64,000 nucleotides of DNA from Nansenia antarctica (GCA_963989245.1 OZ022340.1:50421351-50485350), one strand, 5' to 3'; positions 1 to 11,065 are shown, counted from the stretch's first letter. The notes: generated by a model from the letters alone, not told the origin. Numbers and translations are program-made.

Positions 1-117
1 TGCAACAAGAATTGGGTTAACTAGTTCCTATGATTAAGTAAGTGACTGCCGGTGATCAGAATCAGATACCTGGTTGAAAGTAAAATACTTTGAACATCCC
101 TGCATATACCGGTATAT

Positions 118-1394
118 CAGTGGAGGCTCCTCCATAGAGGTGGAGGAGGCCTGGCCTCCCCAATAATTTGAGAGAAGAGAGAGAGATTTAAAAAAGCAAT
201 AATTATATTTATTTTATTTATTTATTTAACATATTATATTATATTAATATTATTTCCGTTTTGTTCATAAATCTGAATTTTTCCATGGCTAAAACCCTAT
301 ATTGCAACTGTAAAGCACCTACAGGCCAGAATCCCTATCCGTTTCTATTGAAGGAGGCCAGGCCTCCTGTCGGAAAGTCCAGGCCTCCTGTCGGAAAGTG
401 GTTTCTCATAGAAGTCAATGTAATGCAATTTTTCTCATGGCAATTTTTGATTGGCCAAATCCCTGAAAATGGGTGGGCACAGGAGGCCTTGCCTCATCAT
501 GCATTGAGTCCAGGGCTGAAAGATTGACATTTTGTTCGTCCAATCACATGAACGCCAGTCACTTCAGTGCAGGACACGCTAGAACACCCATGGCTATTTT
601 CCCTGAAAATAATAGCTCATTTGGCCAAATACTTTTGCTTAAAATGACCTCGGAAGTCGGCGAGATTCTGGCGCGATTTATACATCGAATAGGTAGACAA
701 CATTTAGGATTTATTGAACAGTTTTATTTTTAATATTAATAATTAATAATTGTATGTAGTATGTTGTGGTGAATGTTGTGAGCCTGAGCAGAAGGGACAA
801 TAGCTGCTGCAGGCGGACCATGACCCATTGTGCAGGTAACTTATTACATATGTTGTTTGAGTTCTAAGTTTTGGTGCATTTTGTAAGAGTCCACTCGTGG
901 TGTTGCTAGCATTCGCGAGCTAGGGCATGGCTAGTCAGTAACGTCATGTTGCATTCCACGTGTAGTACCTTTTTCCGCCACACGCGTGTATGAGTGCTGT
1001 TCTGCAGGATAAATATTAGAAATGGATGAAGTATTGTTCTGAATTGTATATTGTGTGTCTGATTGACATAGTGTTTGAGTGCTTTTGACATGTCATTGAT
1101 TGTATGTAGTATGTTGTGGTGAATGTTGTGAGCCTGAGCAGAAGGGACAATAGCTGCTGCAGGCGGACCAGAGATTCATGCCAATTGTTTTGTTTATTTG
1201 ATGACCCATTGTGCAGGCAATAAAAGCTGCTTCATCCACCATCCCAATGCTTCATCCACCATCCACCATCCCAATCCCTTCAGTACCGCCAAACACAAAT
1301 TAATAATTTTTAACAAAGACAGATAAGAAGAACAGGGAACATTCCATCGCGAGTGAAGCGAGCAAGCGGAAAAAAAAGTCACCAGCCTCCACTG
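118..1394. mobile_element. Non-autonomous hAT transposon
   Basis: The ends are CAGTGGAGGCTCC at 118 and the inverted CAGCCTCCACTG finishing at 1394. Both ends are flanked by the 8-bp direct repeat CGGTATAT (110-117 and 1395-1402), the hAT hallmark. No transposase frame is visible inside. An internal stretch of about 70 bp (around 752-820) is repeated at about 1098-1170; the second copy carries 30 extra bases before the shared TGACCCATTGTGCAGG. The ends resemble those of the elements at 42500 and 45026, so all three likely belong to related families. Confidence 0.85.
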
Positions 1395-1497
1395 CGGTAT
1401 ATACATGAAAACACAAAAGGGCATATCAATTCAGCACATTTATTTATACATTACTTGACACCATGATGTCAATGGGAAAAGAGCGGCGCAATGCTAC

Positions 1498-2098
1498 TGT
1501 CGTGTATTTTCATGCTCTGTAACCATAGCAATGGCCCTCTAATACACACAATGGCCTTTTGACCAGCATGTGCAGAGGCTGTAATATCATCATGATATCA
1601 TCATGGGTAGATATAATTGCATTAGGGCCCGAGCCAGCAAGACGCCCATAGCATAAATTGCATTAGAATTGTATTAGACCATAGGGTGAATTGCATTAAA
1701 CCAATGCAGAGTACATTATCTGCCTTCAGGTATGGCAGATAATACACAGCAAAGGAAGATAATAAGATAATAACATCCTATTTACAGGACAGAAAATGAC
1801 CTCACCTACTATGATCTCACTGGCAAACTTTGTGTCTGACCAAATTAAAATGACGTGGACTCTGTTTTGATTGGCTCAGCGACAGTGACAGGGGGGGGTA
1901 TAAAATCCTGTACACAGATGGGCTCTTTCTCTTTTTCTTCATATCCATATCTTTGACTTCATATCCTGTGACCGATTCGGATGATCAGCTCCATTGAGGG
2001 GCCATGCTGTGTAACCTGCTTTTTTGAATAAACAGCCTTAAATTTGCTCAAGAACTCTTCTTCATTTTTAGCAGTAACAGATACCAAAATATACGAAA
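1498..2098 (+). repeat. 5' LTR of the endogenous retrovirus
   Basis: It starts TGTCGTGTATTTT and matches 13577-14177 almost base for base. It contains an inverted CCAAT box (ATTGG, about 1870), a TATA box (TATAAAA, 1899-1905) after a G run, and an AATAAA polyadenylation signal at 2027-2032, giving a plausible U3-R-U5 layout. The inferred 3' edge is CGAAA rather than the usual CA; it is set by where the two LTRs diverge and by the CTAC flank. Confidence 0.9.
1899..1905 (+). promoter_or_regulatory. TATA box of retroviral LTR promoter
   Basis: TATAAAA follows a run of eight G and lies about 25 bp below an inverted CCAAT box. The same arrangement recurs in the 3' LTR at 13978-13984. Position within the LTR and the AATAAA about 120 bp later fit a Pol II promoter and R region. 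Confidence 0.7.
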
Positions 2099-2102
2099 TA
2101 TA

Positions 2103-2120
2103 TGGCGAGCCAGCCAGGAG
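2103..2120 (+). other. Putative retroviral primer binding site
   Basis: TGGCGAGCCAGCCAGGAG begins 5 bases after the inferred LTR edge. The TGG start is what pairing with a tRNA CCA end requires. I cannot assign the tRNA with confidence. Confidence 0.5.
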
Positions 2121-4381
2121 TAAATATATATAGCTTATAAGTGATTATAGTGACCGTCAATTTTTGCATCTCTTCACTTCTCTCAGCGCCTGGAGGTAAG
2201 TACCATTTCCCCCCCTTTCTCTGCTCCCCCTCCCTCTCTCTCTGTCTCTCTCTCTCTGCCAGACTTCAGACTTCAGACTTCCAGCTTTGATGTACTTTTG
2301 TAATAAATGGTCTTAAGCTATAAACAAAAGAATTTAGATTTGTGTTGAGTATCTGTTAGAAATATAAGATAATTACAATTGGATTGAATTTAAAGAGCCG
2401 GATTTAGAAATCTGTATTTGTACATAAATGTGTAATTGTACGATATTGTAGAAGTATCGTGTGTGTGTTGTGGAGCAAAGAATGAATTGCTTCAGTGCGC
2501 GTTTTGCGAATGCGCTGTCGACAGGAAATTAACGGAAGACGTTTTGTTAATGGGTCGGCAATATTGGTTATTGTGAAGATTAGCGAGAAGCTGATAATTG
2601 TGTTATTGTATGTAAAAGGAATGAGAATTCCTGTTTGATAAGACAAAAGGACCATTGTGAGCAGAGCAGAGCAGAGCAGTGAGCGGAGCTAATTGCTTTA
2701 GTGCCGTCCGAGCCTTACGCCCGCAGGCTCAGGCTCTTGAGAGAGAGGCTGTGGAAAAAAGGCATTAAAGAATATTAGAATGAAACATTTGGTAAACAAT
2801 ACGTTTAACTGCATTGAAAGATAATCTTGATATTGCGGTGTCGTGAAAAGTAATTGTTTATGAAAGCAATGTTATGTTGTAAAGATTAATCTAAGAGTCC
2901 ACAGCGGGTTTCCCCCCGGAGGAAAAGGGCAAAGACCAGCCCCTCCCCCTCCTCCTTCCTCTATCTGTTGATCCGAGCTCACACATGTTGTCTCATACAA
3001 GGCTGTCTTTGTCTCCAGTTTCAAAGAGAAAAAGGGAAGCTGAATTTGATCGATTGCATTGCTCATATAAGGATAGTGGGTTGATCGTTGGGGTATTTTA
3101 AAGTAGTTTGGGGATATTTGCTGAGTTTCATTCGCAAGTCTGGTGAAAAGCGGGCGCATGCGCGGAGAGGGGCGTAGACCAGCTGAGACTGGGTCTCTGA
3201 GCACGGATTCTTTTTTCCTCCATTTTGCTTTCTTGCCTTTCACCTTTCCCCGCAATAAAGAATGTTGGTGAAGGAATCTAGGAGGTTGATGCATAGATTG
3301 ATGTTGTGAATGACTGTTCAGTATTACATTACTTTAGTTGATTTAATTAATTGCTTATTGGTTGAATTAATTATTCAGATCATTCATTTTCTGTTTTCAC
3401 AAAACAATTGATTGATTCCACAAGTTTTAAATCAAGGTATATGATGATATAATGAATAATTCTAACTAGTCATTCATTCCTTTCACATAACAGTTGAGTT
3501 CGGATTGTAGAAAATAATAGGTTGTGACTTGAAGATCACGGCAGGGTGGTCTGAAGCAATCGAAGACATTTTCGGTTGCTTGCAGAATCAGATTCCATCT
3601 GAACCTATCAGATCTATGGAAGGAACTTGCCGCCATCTAGTGGACGGAACACGATAAGACAAGTCGGTTGCTTGTTGTTGGAACGTAATGACTATGATCT
3701 AGTGGACAGATTGTAATAGTCCAATGATAACGTTTTCTTTCACAGGTTTACATCAATGAAGTGTCAATGACTAAGTCTAATTAATTATGCATTCCTTTCA
3801 AATAACAAGTCGATTTCTTTACAGATTGTAATTAATAATTAATCATTTTATTCCTTCCAAATAATAAATCGATTTCTTTACAGGTTGTAATTAATATTCG
3901 TGTTTTACATCTTTTTATTTCAAGTTAAGTTCTTTTTCACAGTTTTTGATTAAAGAATAGCAGAACAGTTTCTATCTGAGGATTGATCAATCAAGGGTTT
4001 GTGGATCAGAAAGACTTAGAGCGTGACCTGCCTTTGTAATTTGATAAATTGTGTTGAACAGCCTTTGTAGTTTAATAATTAAAGTTGACCTGAACTATAA
4101 TTAGTATTGATTGAGCAATTAAGTGATACACATTCATACACAATAAGGGAAAAACATTTAGATTAAAACACACACACACATAGATTACATTTAAGTCAAT
4201 AATACACAATACCACTGAAACAATCCGTTGTTCTGAATTGTAATGTTCTGTGTAGACAGTTGACACAGTTAAAAGTTGGATTAGCATCTGTTTAGCAGAT
4301 ACGGCAACAGAAGGTGGGTTGTAAGAAAAGTACACCTTATAGCATACTTTCAGCATATTGAGCAGTATAAATATTTCAGAC
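2119..4381 (+). other. Long untranslated leader of the retrovirus
   Basis: About 2.3 kb between the primer binding site and the gag start holds no convincing coding frame. A strong splice donor (GAG/GTAAGT, GT at 2196-2197) lies just after the primer site and could be the major donor for env mRNA. A pyrimidine-rich tract follows at about 2207-2262. Imperfect repeats of a sequence containing CGATTTCTTTACAG occur at about 3785-3893 and resemble 3' splice sites. An intron removed from the leader would explain its length. Confidence 0.6.
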
Positions 4382-6544
4382 ATGGGAGCCAAACCCAGTA
4401 AAATTGTGAGGGCTGTTAATACAGATAAGGGAATATTAGCAAATTCATCCCCTGTGGCTATAGTGGAAAAAATGAATCCTCTTGTTAAGGAGATTAGCAA
4501 AATGTCAACGAAATGGAATATTCGTTGGGCAGACATTGAACAACCATGGCCAGAAGAGGGCACCTTTGACTTACAATTAATTGCAACATTGGAGATACTT
4601 ATCAATACACATAAGGCGCATCAAAAAGGAAAGATTAGATCAGAGAAACGCAGGTTAGAGTTAGCTATTTTAGACCTCTTCAAGGTAGAGGGGCAGAAAG
4701 TAGCATTAGCTTGGAATGAGAAAACAGCTCACATGGATCCAGAAAAAAGAGATGAATTGGCCAAAGCAATGGAAGAGAAAGTGAACATTCCATTCTCACA
4801 CACAGCTCCAATCTCCAGTCCTCCTCCCTATGCCAAGATACTGGAGGACAATTCTCAGCGGATCTACCCTCAGGTCCCCGTCCTAAGTACGAACGGAGCC
4901 TTCACTATCAAAGATGAGGGTGATAATGTACTAGAGAGGGGAAGAGCGAAAGTGACCGTGGATTTCGAACCAGAGAACAAGACAGATGACAGTGAAGATG
5001 GCAGTGGAGGTGATGGCGAATGTTCAGGTGCTGACAGCAATGCACAGGGAGGTTACAGTGCTCAGATCAGAAAACTAATAGCCAGGGCCGAAAAACAGGG
5101 AAGGACAAGACGCTATAAAAAGGGAAAAGAAGAAAGTAGTTCTGAAGATGAGCAGGAGTCTCTGAAGATAGAGAAGAAGAAAGAGAGCTTAAAGCAAAAG
5201 AAGAAGATGTTGGAGGAAGAGGAGGAAGAAAGGGTGAAAAAGGAGAAGGAGGAGTTAAGAAAGAGGGCAAGAAAACTCCAAGAGAGAAGCCTAAGAGAGG
5301 AGGAAAGTCACAGACGACAGATAGAGGAACTGTTAGAACAGGTAGCTCAAGTGACATCACATCATACATCCCAGCCGAACCTCCCAAGGTCTACAGCGAC
5401 ACCAAGGCGGGACGAAAAAACGAAGCCACTAGTAAGCAATTATGGCCTAAGACCAAGAGGGAAGGCATCGGAGGAAGAGGAAATTCAGGGGACCTTCCCG
5501 GTGCTGATTCGAGATAACAAGATAGAATATCGTCCTTGGGGTCATACAGATCTGTCTGAAGTGATCGAAAAACTCCCAGTCCTGGAAGATGGGGGTCACC
5601 CATGGACTACCGAGATGGACGTGAGACTGACAGGGACGCAGGCCGCAATGGGAGACCTGAAAAGACTCTTAGCCTTTATTACAGGATTGGACACCATGCA
5701 GGAAATATTGACGAAGGCAGGACTTCATAAATATATCGGTACATCAGTTTATGACCCAGAGCTCTTCGCAGCAAACAGAGGCAGGCTGTGGAAGGCAATC
5801 AGAGAGACATACCCTACTCACATTCACCCAGACAATATCATTGTGATGCCACTGGGAGAAGATGAGAATCCCAGGGGTTTTGTAGCCCGTGTGCACTCTC
5901 AATGGAGAAGTGTGACAGGGAAGGATGCCGAAGATAACCCGTTAGAAAAAGCCATAATCAGGGAAAAGATTCAACAAGGTCTCCCTACCCCAGTTAAGAA
6001 CAAGTTAGCAGAAGTGGTGGGGCTACGACACATGAACAAGCCTGTTTATATAGACAACGTAGCACACCAAGTAGAATTATTTAGAAAGAAGATTCAGATA
6101 CAGAAAGCACAAGACGAAGACTCACTCAGAAAACTAACTCAAGTACAATTGACTGAAGGCAAGAAAACCAGAGAGAGAGTGCAGACCATAGCCCTACAGG
6201 TCCCATCTCAGCCACAGCAACTGCAAACTGTCCCTCCCCAGTCATACCCACAGGGGCCACAAGGGGGGTATCCATACCCACAGGGGCCACCAGGGGTGCA
6301 AGTGGTTCCGTACCAGCCATATAACCAGCCTGGCCAAGGACCACCACAAGAGGGATGGACCGCAGCCGGGAAGAAGATGTTAGGACCATGTTTCCAATGC
6401 GGCCAGGATGGACACTTAGCCCGTACCTGCTGGAAGAAGAACCAGGGGGGCGCAGGGGGGAAACAAAAAGGAAGATATAGGCCCCCTGCTACACCGGCTC
6501 CAGGAGTGGTGAACCCCTACGGAGGCCCAGCAGCTGGGCTATAG
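4382..6544 (+). CDS. gag: Retroviral Gag polyprotein
   Basis: This 720-residue structural polyprotein would assemble capsids at the membrane. I chose the ATG at 4382 rather than the in-frame one at 4358 because it gives Met-Gly, a myristoylation signal typical of matrix proteins. The N-terminal third includes a proline-rich stretch. It is followed by an acidic segment and a long Glu/Lys/Arg-rich region (roughly residues 240-325) predicted to be coiled coil, as in some gamma- and epsilonretroviral Gags. The capsid-like part follows. A Gln/Pro-rich linker leads to one CCHC zinc knuckle beginning at Cys670 (CFQCGQDGHLARTC), the nucleocapsid. Translation ends at UAG 6542-6544, and pol continues in the same frame. 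No internal disruption is seen. Confidence 0.93.
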   Translation: MGAKPSKIVRAVNTDKGILANSSPVAIVEKMNPLVKEISKMSTKWNIRWADIEQPWPEEGTFDLQLIATLEILINTHKAHQKGKIRSEKRRLELAILDLFKVEGQKVALAWNEKTAHMDPEKRDELAKAMEEKVNIPFSHTAPISSPPPYAKILEDNSQRIYPQVPVLSTNGAFTIKDEGDNVLERGRAKVTVDFEPENKTDDSEDGSGGDGECSGADSNAQGGYSAQIRKLIARAEKQGRTRRYKKGKEESSSEDEQESLKIEKKKESLKQKKKMLEEEEEERVKKEKEELRKRARKLQERSLREEESHRRQIEELLEQVAQVTSHHTSQPNLPRSTATPRRDEKTKPLVSNYGLRPRGKASEEEEIQGTFPVLIRDNKIEYRPWGHTDLSEVIEKLPVLEDGGHPWTTEMDVRLTGTQAAMGDLKRLLAFITGLDTMQEILTKAGLHKYIGTSVYDPELFAANRGRLWKAIRETYPTHIHPDNIIVMPLGEDENPRGFVARVHSQWRSVTGKDAEDNPLEKAIIREKIQQGLPTPVKNKLAEVVGLRHMNKPVYIDNVAHQVELFRKKIQIQKAQDEDSLRKLTQVQLTEGKKTRERVQTIALQVPSQPQQLQTVPPQSYPQGPQGGYPYPQGPPGVQVVPYQPYNQPGQGPPQEGWTAAGKKMLGPCFQCGQDGHLARTCWKKNQGGAGGKQKGRYRPPATPAPGVVNPYGGPAAGL
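6542..6544 (+). promoter_or_regulatory. Gag-pol UAG readthrough codon
   Basis: Gag ends with a single UAG followed by GGG. The next open frame is in the same phase and continues without another stop to 11065; the first 12 codons after UAG contain no ATG. This is the termination-suppression arrangement known from gammaretroviruses such as murine leukaemia virus. A downstream pseudoknot would be expected but I have not folded it. Confidence 0.75.
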
Positions 6545-9500
6545 GGGTGCCCAGAAGATCCGAGAGGGGGGTGCCAGCTGGTGGTGACAAACAGGCCTGA
6601 AGATGAACCTACCATATGGGTGTCGGTCAACCAACGTCCATTAGAATTGATGGTGGACAGTGGAGCAGCCTACACCTGTCTGAAGCCTGAAGATGCCACG
6701 CACCTTCCTATGTCTGGGAAATATGTGAAGACAATCGGATTCGAGGGAATTAAACAGCTGATCCCTACTACTGAGCTTGTAAGCTTAGAGTACAAAGGAC
6801 AGAGAGCAGATCTGTCAATACTTGTATCAGAACACACGCCAATAGGGCTACTAGGGAGAGATGCACTATGCCAATTGAACTGTACAGTGAAATGCACACC
6901 TGACGGCTGTCGGGTGACAGTGCCACAAGAGAACAGACAGCTGTCTGTCATGATGGACAACAACGCATCTATGGTGTATTGGGTGGGAGGGCTTAGCCCA
7001 GACCTAATGGAACCAGCAAGGATGTGGGACAATTATATCCTGGCACACATGTCAGAGGCCAGAAGGCCTACTGATCCATTGCATTGTACACTCCAGTATT
7101 TTAGAGAAGTTGCAGATGCAAACCCAGATGAGTGGCTGAAGCATCAGCCAAAACAGGTACAGCTTAGTACAAGTTGTATAATCCTAGGCCCTCAGGGAGT
7201 GGCTATGAAGATAAACAGTGACACTTATCTAGATCAGGAGCATAAGATTGAGGGTAGCATCCCTCATGTGACACTTATGATATCTGAACACTATAAACAG
7301 AAGCATTTAGGGGCAATGATGGCAGACTCAGAAAAAGCCAGATTTGTAACGACAAAAGAAAACCCTGCTATCTGGAGGAGCATTGATGGACAGTTCACAA
7401 AACTGATGATCTCTGCTCAAGGAATAGGACATCCGCAGACTGTGAAGCTAATGAACCAGCTAATCCTTCCTGTACAAGCTGAAAGAGACCTCAGAGAAGA
7501 AATGATACAGAATGTGCCAGCAGACCTGTGGGCAAAGAACAGTACAGACATTGGATTTGTGAAATCAGCTCGTCCATTGAGAGTTGAACTCATACCGGGT
7601 GCAAAACCCCCTTGGAAAAACCAATACCCATTGAAACAGGAAGCAATTGATGGAATTGAGCCACAGATCAAAGGATTGTTAGAGGCAGGAGTCTTGAAGA
7701 TAACTCAATATCCGTTAAGTAACACACCTCTTCTGCCAGTAACGAAACCTGATGGTTCATATCGTCTGGTACATGACCTACGGGCTGTGAATGAGGTAGT
7801 TGTCAGCTATCCAGCTGAAGTTCCTGATCCTCATGTGCTGTTGACTCAGATTCCATCTACAGCCAAAGTATTTACAGTGATTGATTTATGCGGGGCTTTC
7901 TTTTCTATACCTCTTAGTGTAGAAAGTCAAGGGTTATTTGGGTTTACCTACAAAGGTCAACATTATCAATATACCAGAATGCCACAAGGGTACAAACACA
8001 GTCCTCATGTTTTTAATCAGGTCTTGAAGGAGGACTTAGACGGGTTAGGGCAGACGATAAGTAGTACTGCCATTCAGTACATGGATGACATACTCCTTTG
8101 TGCCCCAGATGAAGAAACATGTCACAGGGATTCCGTTAAACTGTTAAAGGTTTTGGCGGAGAAGGGACACAAGGTGTCTAAAAAGAAGCTACAGTATTGC
8201 CAGGAAAAGGTAACTTACTTAGGACAATCTATTACACAGGGACATCGCAGTGTCACTAATGAACACTTGGAAGCTATTCAGAAGGCTCCAAAACCACGAA
8301 CGGTTAGGGAAATGATGATGTTTTTGGGCATTACTGGGTATAGTTCAGCATGGGTGGAGGATTACACTAGACTGGTCGCTCCATTGAGGGGGATGATTAA
8401 GGAAACAGGTAGTGATAAACTCCAATGTTGCATTACTTGGACAAGGGAAGCTGATTTGGCGTTTGAGACAATTAAACACAAATTGCAAGAAGCGCCAGCT
8501 TTAGCGCTTCCAGATTATTCCAAAGAATTTGGATTGTATGTTTCTTCTTCAGCCAAAGGGAAGTATGCCTGCGCTGTTCTTACGCAACCAACAGGCATTG
8601 GACCTAGTCCACAGCCCATAGCCTATTACTCTGTCGCATATTCAGAGGTAGAAATGGGTTTCGCACCATGCTACAGAGCAATGGCCGGGGCATATCTTAT
8701 GTACGAGAAGGCAACAACCTTAACAATGGGGTACCCAATTACCATTCTCTGCCACCACAGTCTAAGGAATCTTTTGAATCAAGGCAAGTATACTTTGACG
8801 ATGCCTAGGATTAGGAATTATTACAGGATGTTGGAAAGGGAAGATGTAACATTACTAAGATGTAACACACTTAACCCAGCAGAGACCTTGCCAACCCCAG
8901 AAGATTGGGAACCACACGATTGTGTGAAGGAAGCTATGAGGTACTCTAAGCTTAGAGCAGATCTACTAGCTTTGCCTTTAAAGGAAGCTGACGTTGAGTA
9001 TTGGACTGATGGATCTTGTTACCGGGTAGGAGAAAGTTTACGTGCTGGGTATGCCATAGTCCGATCCCAAAATTCAGGGTTCATTGTGGAACAAGCCGAG
9101 GCTGTTCCTCAGCCTTGTTCAGCTCAGTTGGCTGAGTTGATTGCCCTCACAGAAGCATGCAACTTGGGAACCGGACGAAGAGTGACAGTGTACACCGACT
9201 CTGCCTACGCCCATAATGTGTGTCATCTACATGGAGCTGTATGGAAGGGACGGGGTTTTAAGAAAACTGATGGTTCGCCTATTCAACACCACGCTCAAAT
9301 CATGAAGCTGTTACAAGCCATGATGAAACCAAGGGAATTAGCCATAGTGAAGTGTGCCGCACACAGATCTGACTCATCACATGTCACACAAGGTAACAGG
9401 GCTGCAGATGATGCAGCCAAAGCCATTACAGGAGCAGACAAAGCAGGTAAAGTTCTGCTGGTCACACATGAAGCACAGTTACAGGGCATGGTCACGCTTG

Positions 9501-11065
9501 AGGATTTGTTGATGTTACAGAGTGGGGCAAATGCGCTAGACAAAAACCTATGGTTAACAAGGGGGGCTAGTCAGGATGACACAGGTCTATGGAGAAATCA
9601 TGAGGGACTGGTTGTGGCACCCCCAGATTTATTAGGCATGCTGATACAGGAAGCCCATGGATTAGCACATGTGGCCAGGGGGGAGGTAAGACGCAAGATC
9701 ACCAAGGAATATGGTTTTTGGGCTCCATATTTATTGGAACAAATAGACCATATCCTTGGTCAATGTGTGGTCTGTTTGAAAAACAATATCAGACCTGGAA
9801 TACCAGTGGGAACTGGGCATATCCCTACCCCAAACGGGCCAATGAAACATTTGGTGATTGACTATGTGGACATGATTCGTCCTGTTGCAGGATACAGGTA
9901 CATGTTAGTTGTAGTGGACAGGTTCAGCAGATGGGTAGAAGCATGCCCCACTCGAAAAAAGGATGCTCAGTCTGTAGCAAAGTTCCTATGCAGGGAATTC
10001 ATACCTAGGTTTGGAATTCCAGATAGGATAGCGTCAGACAATGGTAAGGAATTTGTGGATAAGACGGTAAAGCTTATACTACAAAAGTTGGGAATCAAGC
10101 AGAGATTTGGGTGTATTTACTCACCTCAAAGCCAGGGGATGGTAGAGAGGATGAACGGGGTCCTTAAGAACCGTCTTTCTAAGGTCTGTCAGCATACAGG
10201 TCTTAATTGGGTGGAAGGACTCCCTCTTGCATTGATGGCCTGTCGTTCCAGTGAGATTCGAGGGCTGCACTTGACTCCCCATGAACTGGCTATGGGGAGA
10301 ATAATGACAGCTCCCTGTGCACGAACCAGTGGGAAAGGGCCAAGTTTGGCTCTCTTGGAGAGTGACATGAAAGCCTATGTACAGTACATGACTAACCGGC
10401 AAAAGAGTATCTCTTCTTATGTGCTCCACAAACAGGAACGTGAAGAGGAGGTGAACGCACAGGAGAGGAAGGACGCGTTGCAACCGGGTGACAAAGTATA
10501 CGTGAAGGTCTACAGACGGAAGTGGCATGAGGCTCGACGGGAAGGACCATACGAGGTCGTTCGGTGCACTGGGACTGCCATCCAAATCAAGGGGTCCCCC
10601 ACCTGGTATCACGTTCATCACTGCATCAAGGCACCCAATGAGGACGATGAGGGAGAGCCTCAGCAGGATGGTGAGGAGACCCCTGGGGACGAGGAAGTCC
10701 ACAGCTTGGACATCCAGGCTGACGAAGATGTTGGTGAGTATCTGCGCCGTGATGCAGATGATGCCGGGGGCCTCGTCCCAGACCCTGTCCAGCCCAGAGA
10801 TGAGTGGGCCAATGGAGATCGTGAAGGATCCAGTGACTGCGACACCCCTCTTGGGGGTTCTACCAAGCCTGGTGTTGCCCCTGTTGTCACCCCTTCCGAC
10901 CCTGACAATGCTCCAGACGGAGATGTCAGCAACCCGGGCGGCTGCCCGGACCAAGGTACCATTGAGAGACACAGACCTGTCAGTGATACACCCCAACCAG
11001 ACAGATCCCGTGATACACCGAGGCCAATTAGGAGGAAACTCAAGCCATGCCGTTTCAGAGACTAA
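6545..11065 (+). CDS. pol: Retroviral Pol (protease, RT, RNase H, integrase)
   Basis: Expected to be made as a Gag-Pol fusion by UAG readthrough, about 1,506 residues beyond the stop. In order: aspartic protease with the DSGA active site (Asp codon 6656-6658); a spacer of about 140 codons with two His-x-Thr motifs (codons at 7082 and 7265); reverse transcriptase with MPQG and YMDD (8078-8089); RNase H with WTDGS, a Glu and TDSA (about 9000-9420); integrase with an HHCC zinc domain (about 9658-9780) and the D, D, E triad in VIDY, SDNGKEF and GMVERMNG. The C-terminal tail is acidic and overlaps env by 539 nt in another frame. All catalytic motifs are intact. The spacer domain between protease and RT is unusual. 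Confidence 0.95.
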   Translation, partial: GCPEDPRGGCQLVVTNRPEDEPTIWVSVNQRPLELMVDSGAAYTCLKPEDATHLPMSGKYVKTIGFEGIKQLIPTTELVSLEYKGQRADLSILVSEHTPIGLLGRDALCQLNCTVKCTPDGCRVTVPQENRQLSVMMDNNASMVYWVGGLSPDLMEPARMWDNYILAHMSEARRPTDPLHCTLQYFREVADANPDEWLKHQPKQVQLSTSCIILGPQGVAMKINSDTYLDQEHKIEGSIPHVTLMISEHYKQKHLGAMMADSEKARFVTTKENPAIWRSIDGQFTKLMISAQGIGHPQTVKLMNQLILPVQAERDLREEMIQNVPADLWAKNSTDIGFVKSARPLRVELIPGAKPPWKNQYPLKQEAIDGIEPQIKGLLEAGVLKITQYPLSNTPLLPVTKPDGSYRLVHDLRAVNEVVVSYPAEVPDPHVLLTQIPSTAKVFTVIDLCGAFFSIPLSVESQGLFGFTYKGQHYQYTRMPQGYKHSPHVFNQVLKEDLDGLGQTISSTAIQYMDDILLCAPDEETCHRDSVKLLKVLAEKGHKVSKKKLQYCQEKVTYLGQSITQGHRSVTNEHLEAIQKAPKPRTVREMMMFLGITGYSSAWVEDYTRLVAPLRGMIKETGSDKLQCCITWTREADLAFETIKHKLQEAPALALPDYSKEFGLYVSSSAKGKYACAVLTQPTGIGPSPQPIAYYSVAYSEVEMGFAPCYRAMAGAYLMYEKATTLTMGYPITILCHHSLRNLLNQGKYTLTMPRIRNYYRMLEREDVTLLRCNTLNPAETLPTPEDWEPHDCVKEAMRYSKLRADLLALPLKEADVEYWTDGSCYRVGESLRAGYAIVRSQNSGFIVEQAEAVPQPCSAQLAELIALTEACNLGTGRRVTVYTDSAYAHNVCHLHGAVWKGRGFKKTDGSPIQHHAQIMKLLQAMMKPRELAIVKCAAHRSDSSHVTQGNRAADDAAKAITGADKAGKVLLVTHEAQLQGMVTLEDLLMLQSGANALDKNLWLTRGASQDDTGLWRNHEGLVVAPPDLLGMLIQEAHGLAHVARGEVRRKITKEYGFWAPYLLEQIDHILGQCVVCLKNNIRPGIPVGTGHIPTPNGPMKHLVIDYVDMIRPVAGYRYMLVVVDRFSRWVEACPTRKKDAQSVAKFLCREFIPRFGIPDRIASDNGKEFVDKTVKLILQKLGIKQRFGCIYSPQSQGMVERMNGVLKNRLSKVCQHTGLNWVEGLPLALMACRSSEIRGLHLTPHELAMGRIMTAPCARTSGKGPSLALLESDMKAYVQYMTNRQKSISSYVLHKQEREEEVNAQERKDALQPGDKVYVKVYRRKWHEARREGPYEVVRCTGTAIQIKGSPTWYHVHHCIKAPNEDDEGEPQQDGEETPGDEEVHSLDIQADEDVGEYLRRDADDAGGLVPDPVQPRDEWANGDREGSSDCDTPLGGSTKPGVAPVVTPSDPDNAPDGDVSNPGGCPDQGTIERHRPVSDTPQPDRSRDTPRPIRRKLKPCRFRD

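Noticed and set aside
4072..4605. 177-codon minus-strand frame across the gag start
   Set aside because: Hydrophobic low-complexity reading of AT-rich leader; overlaps true gag and has no family signature.
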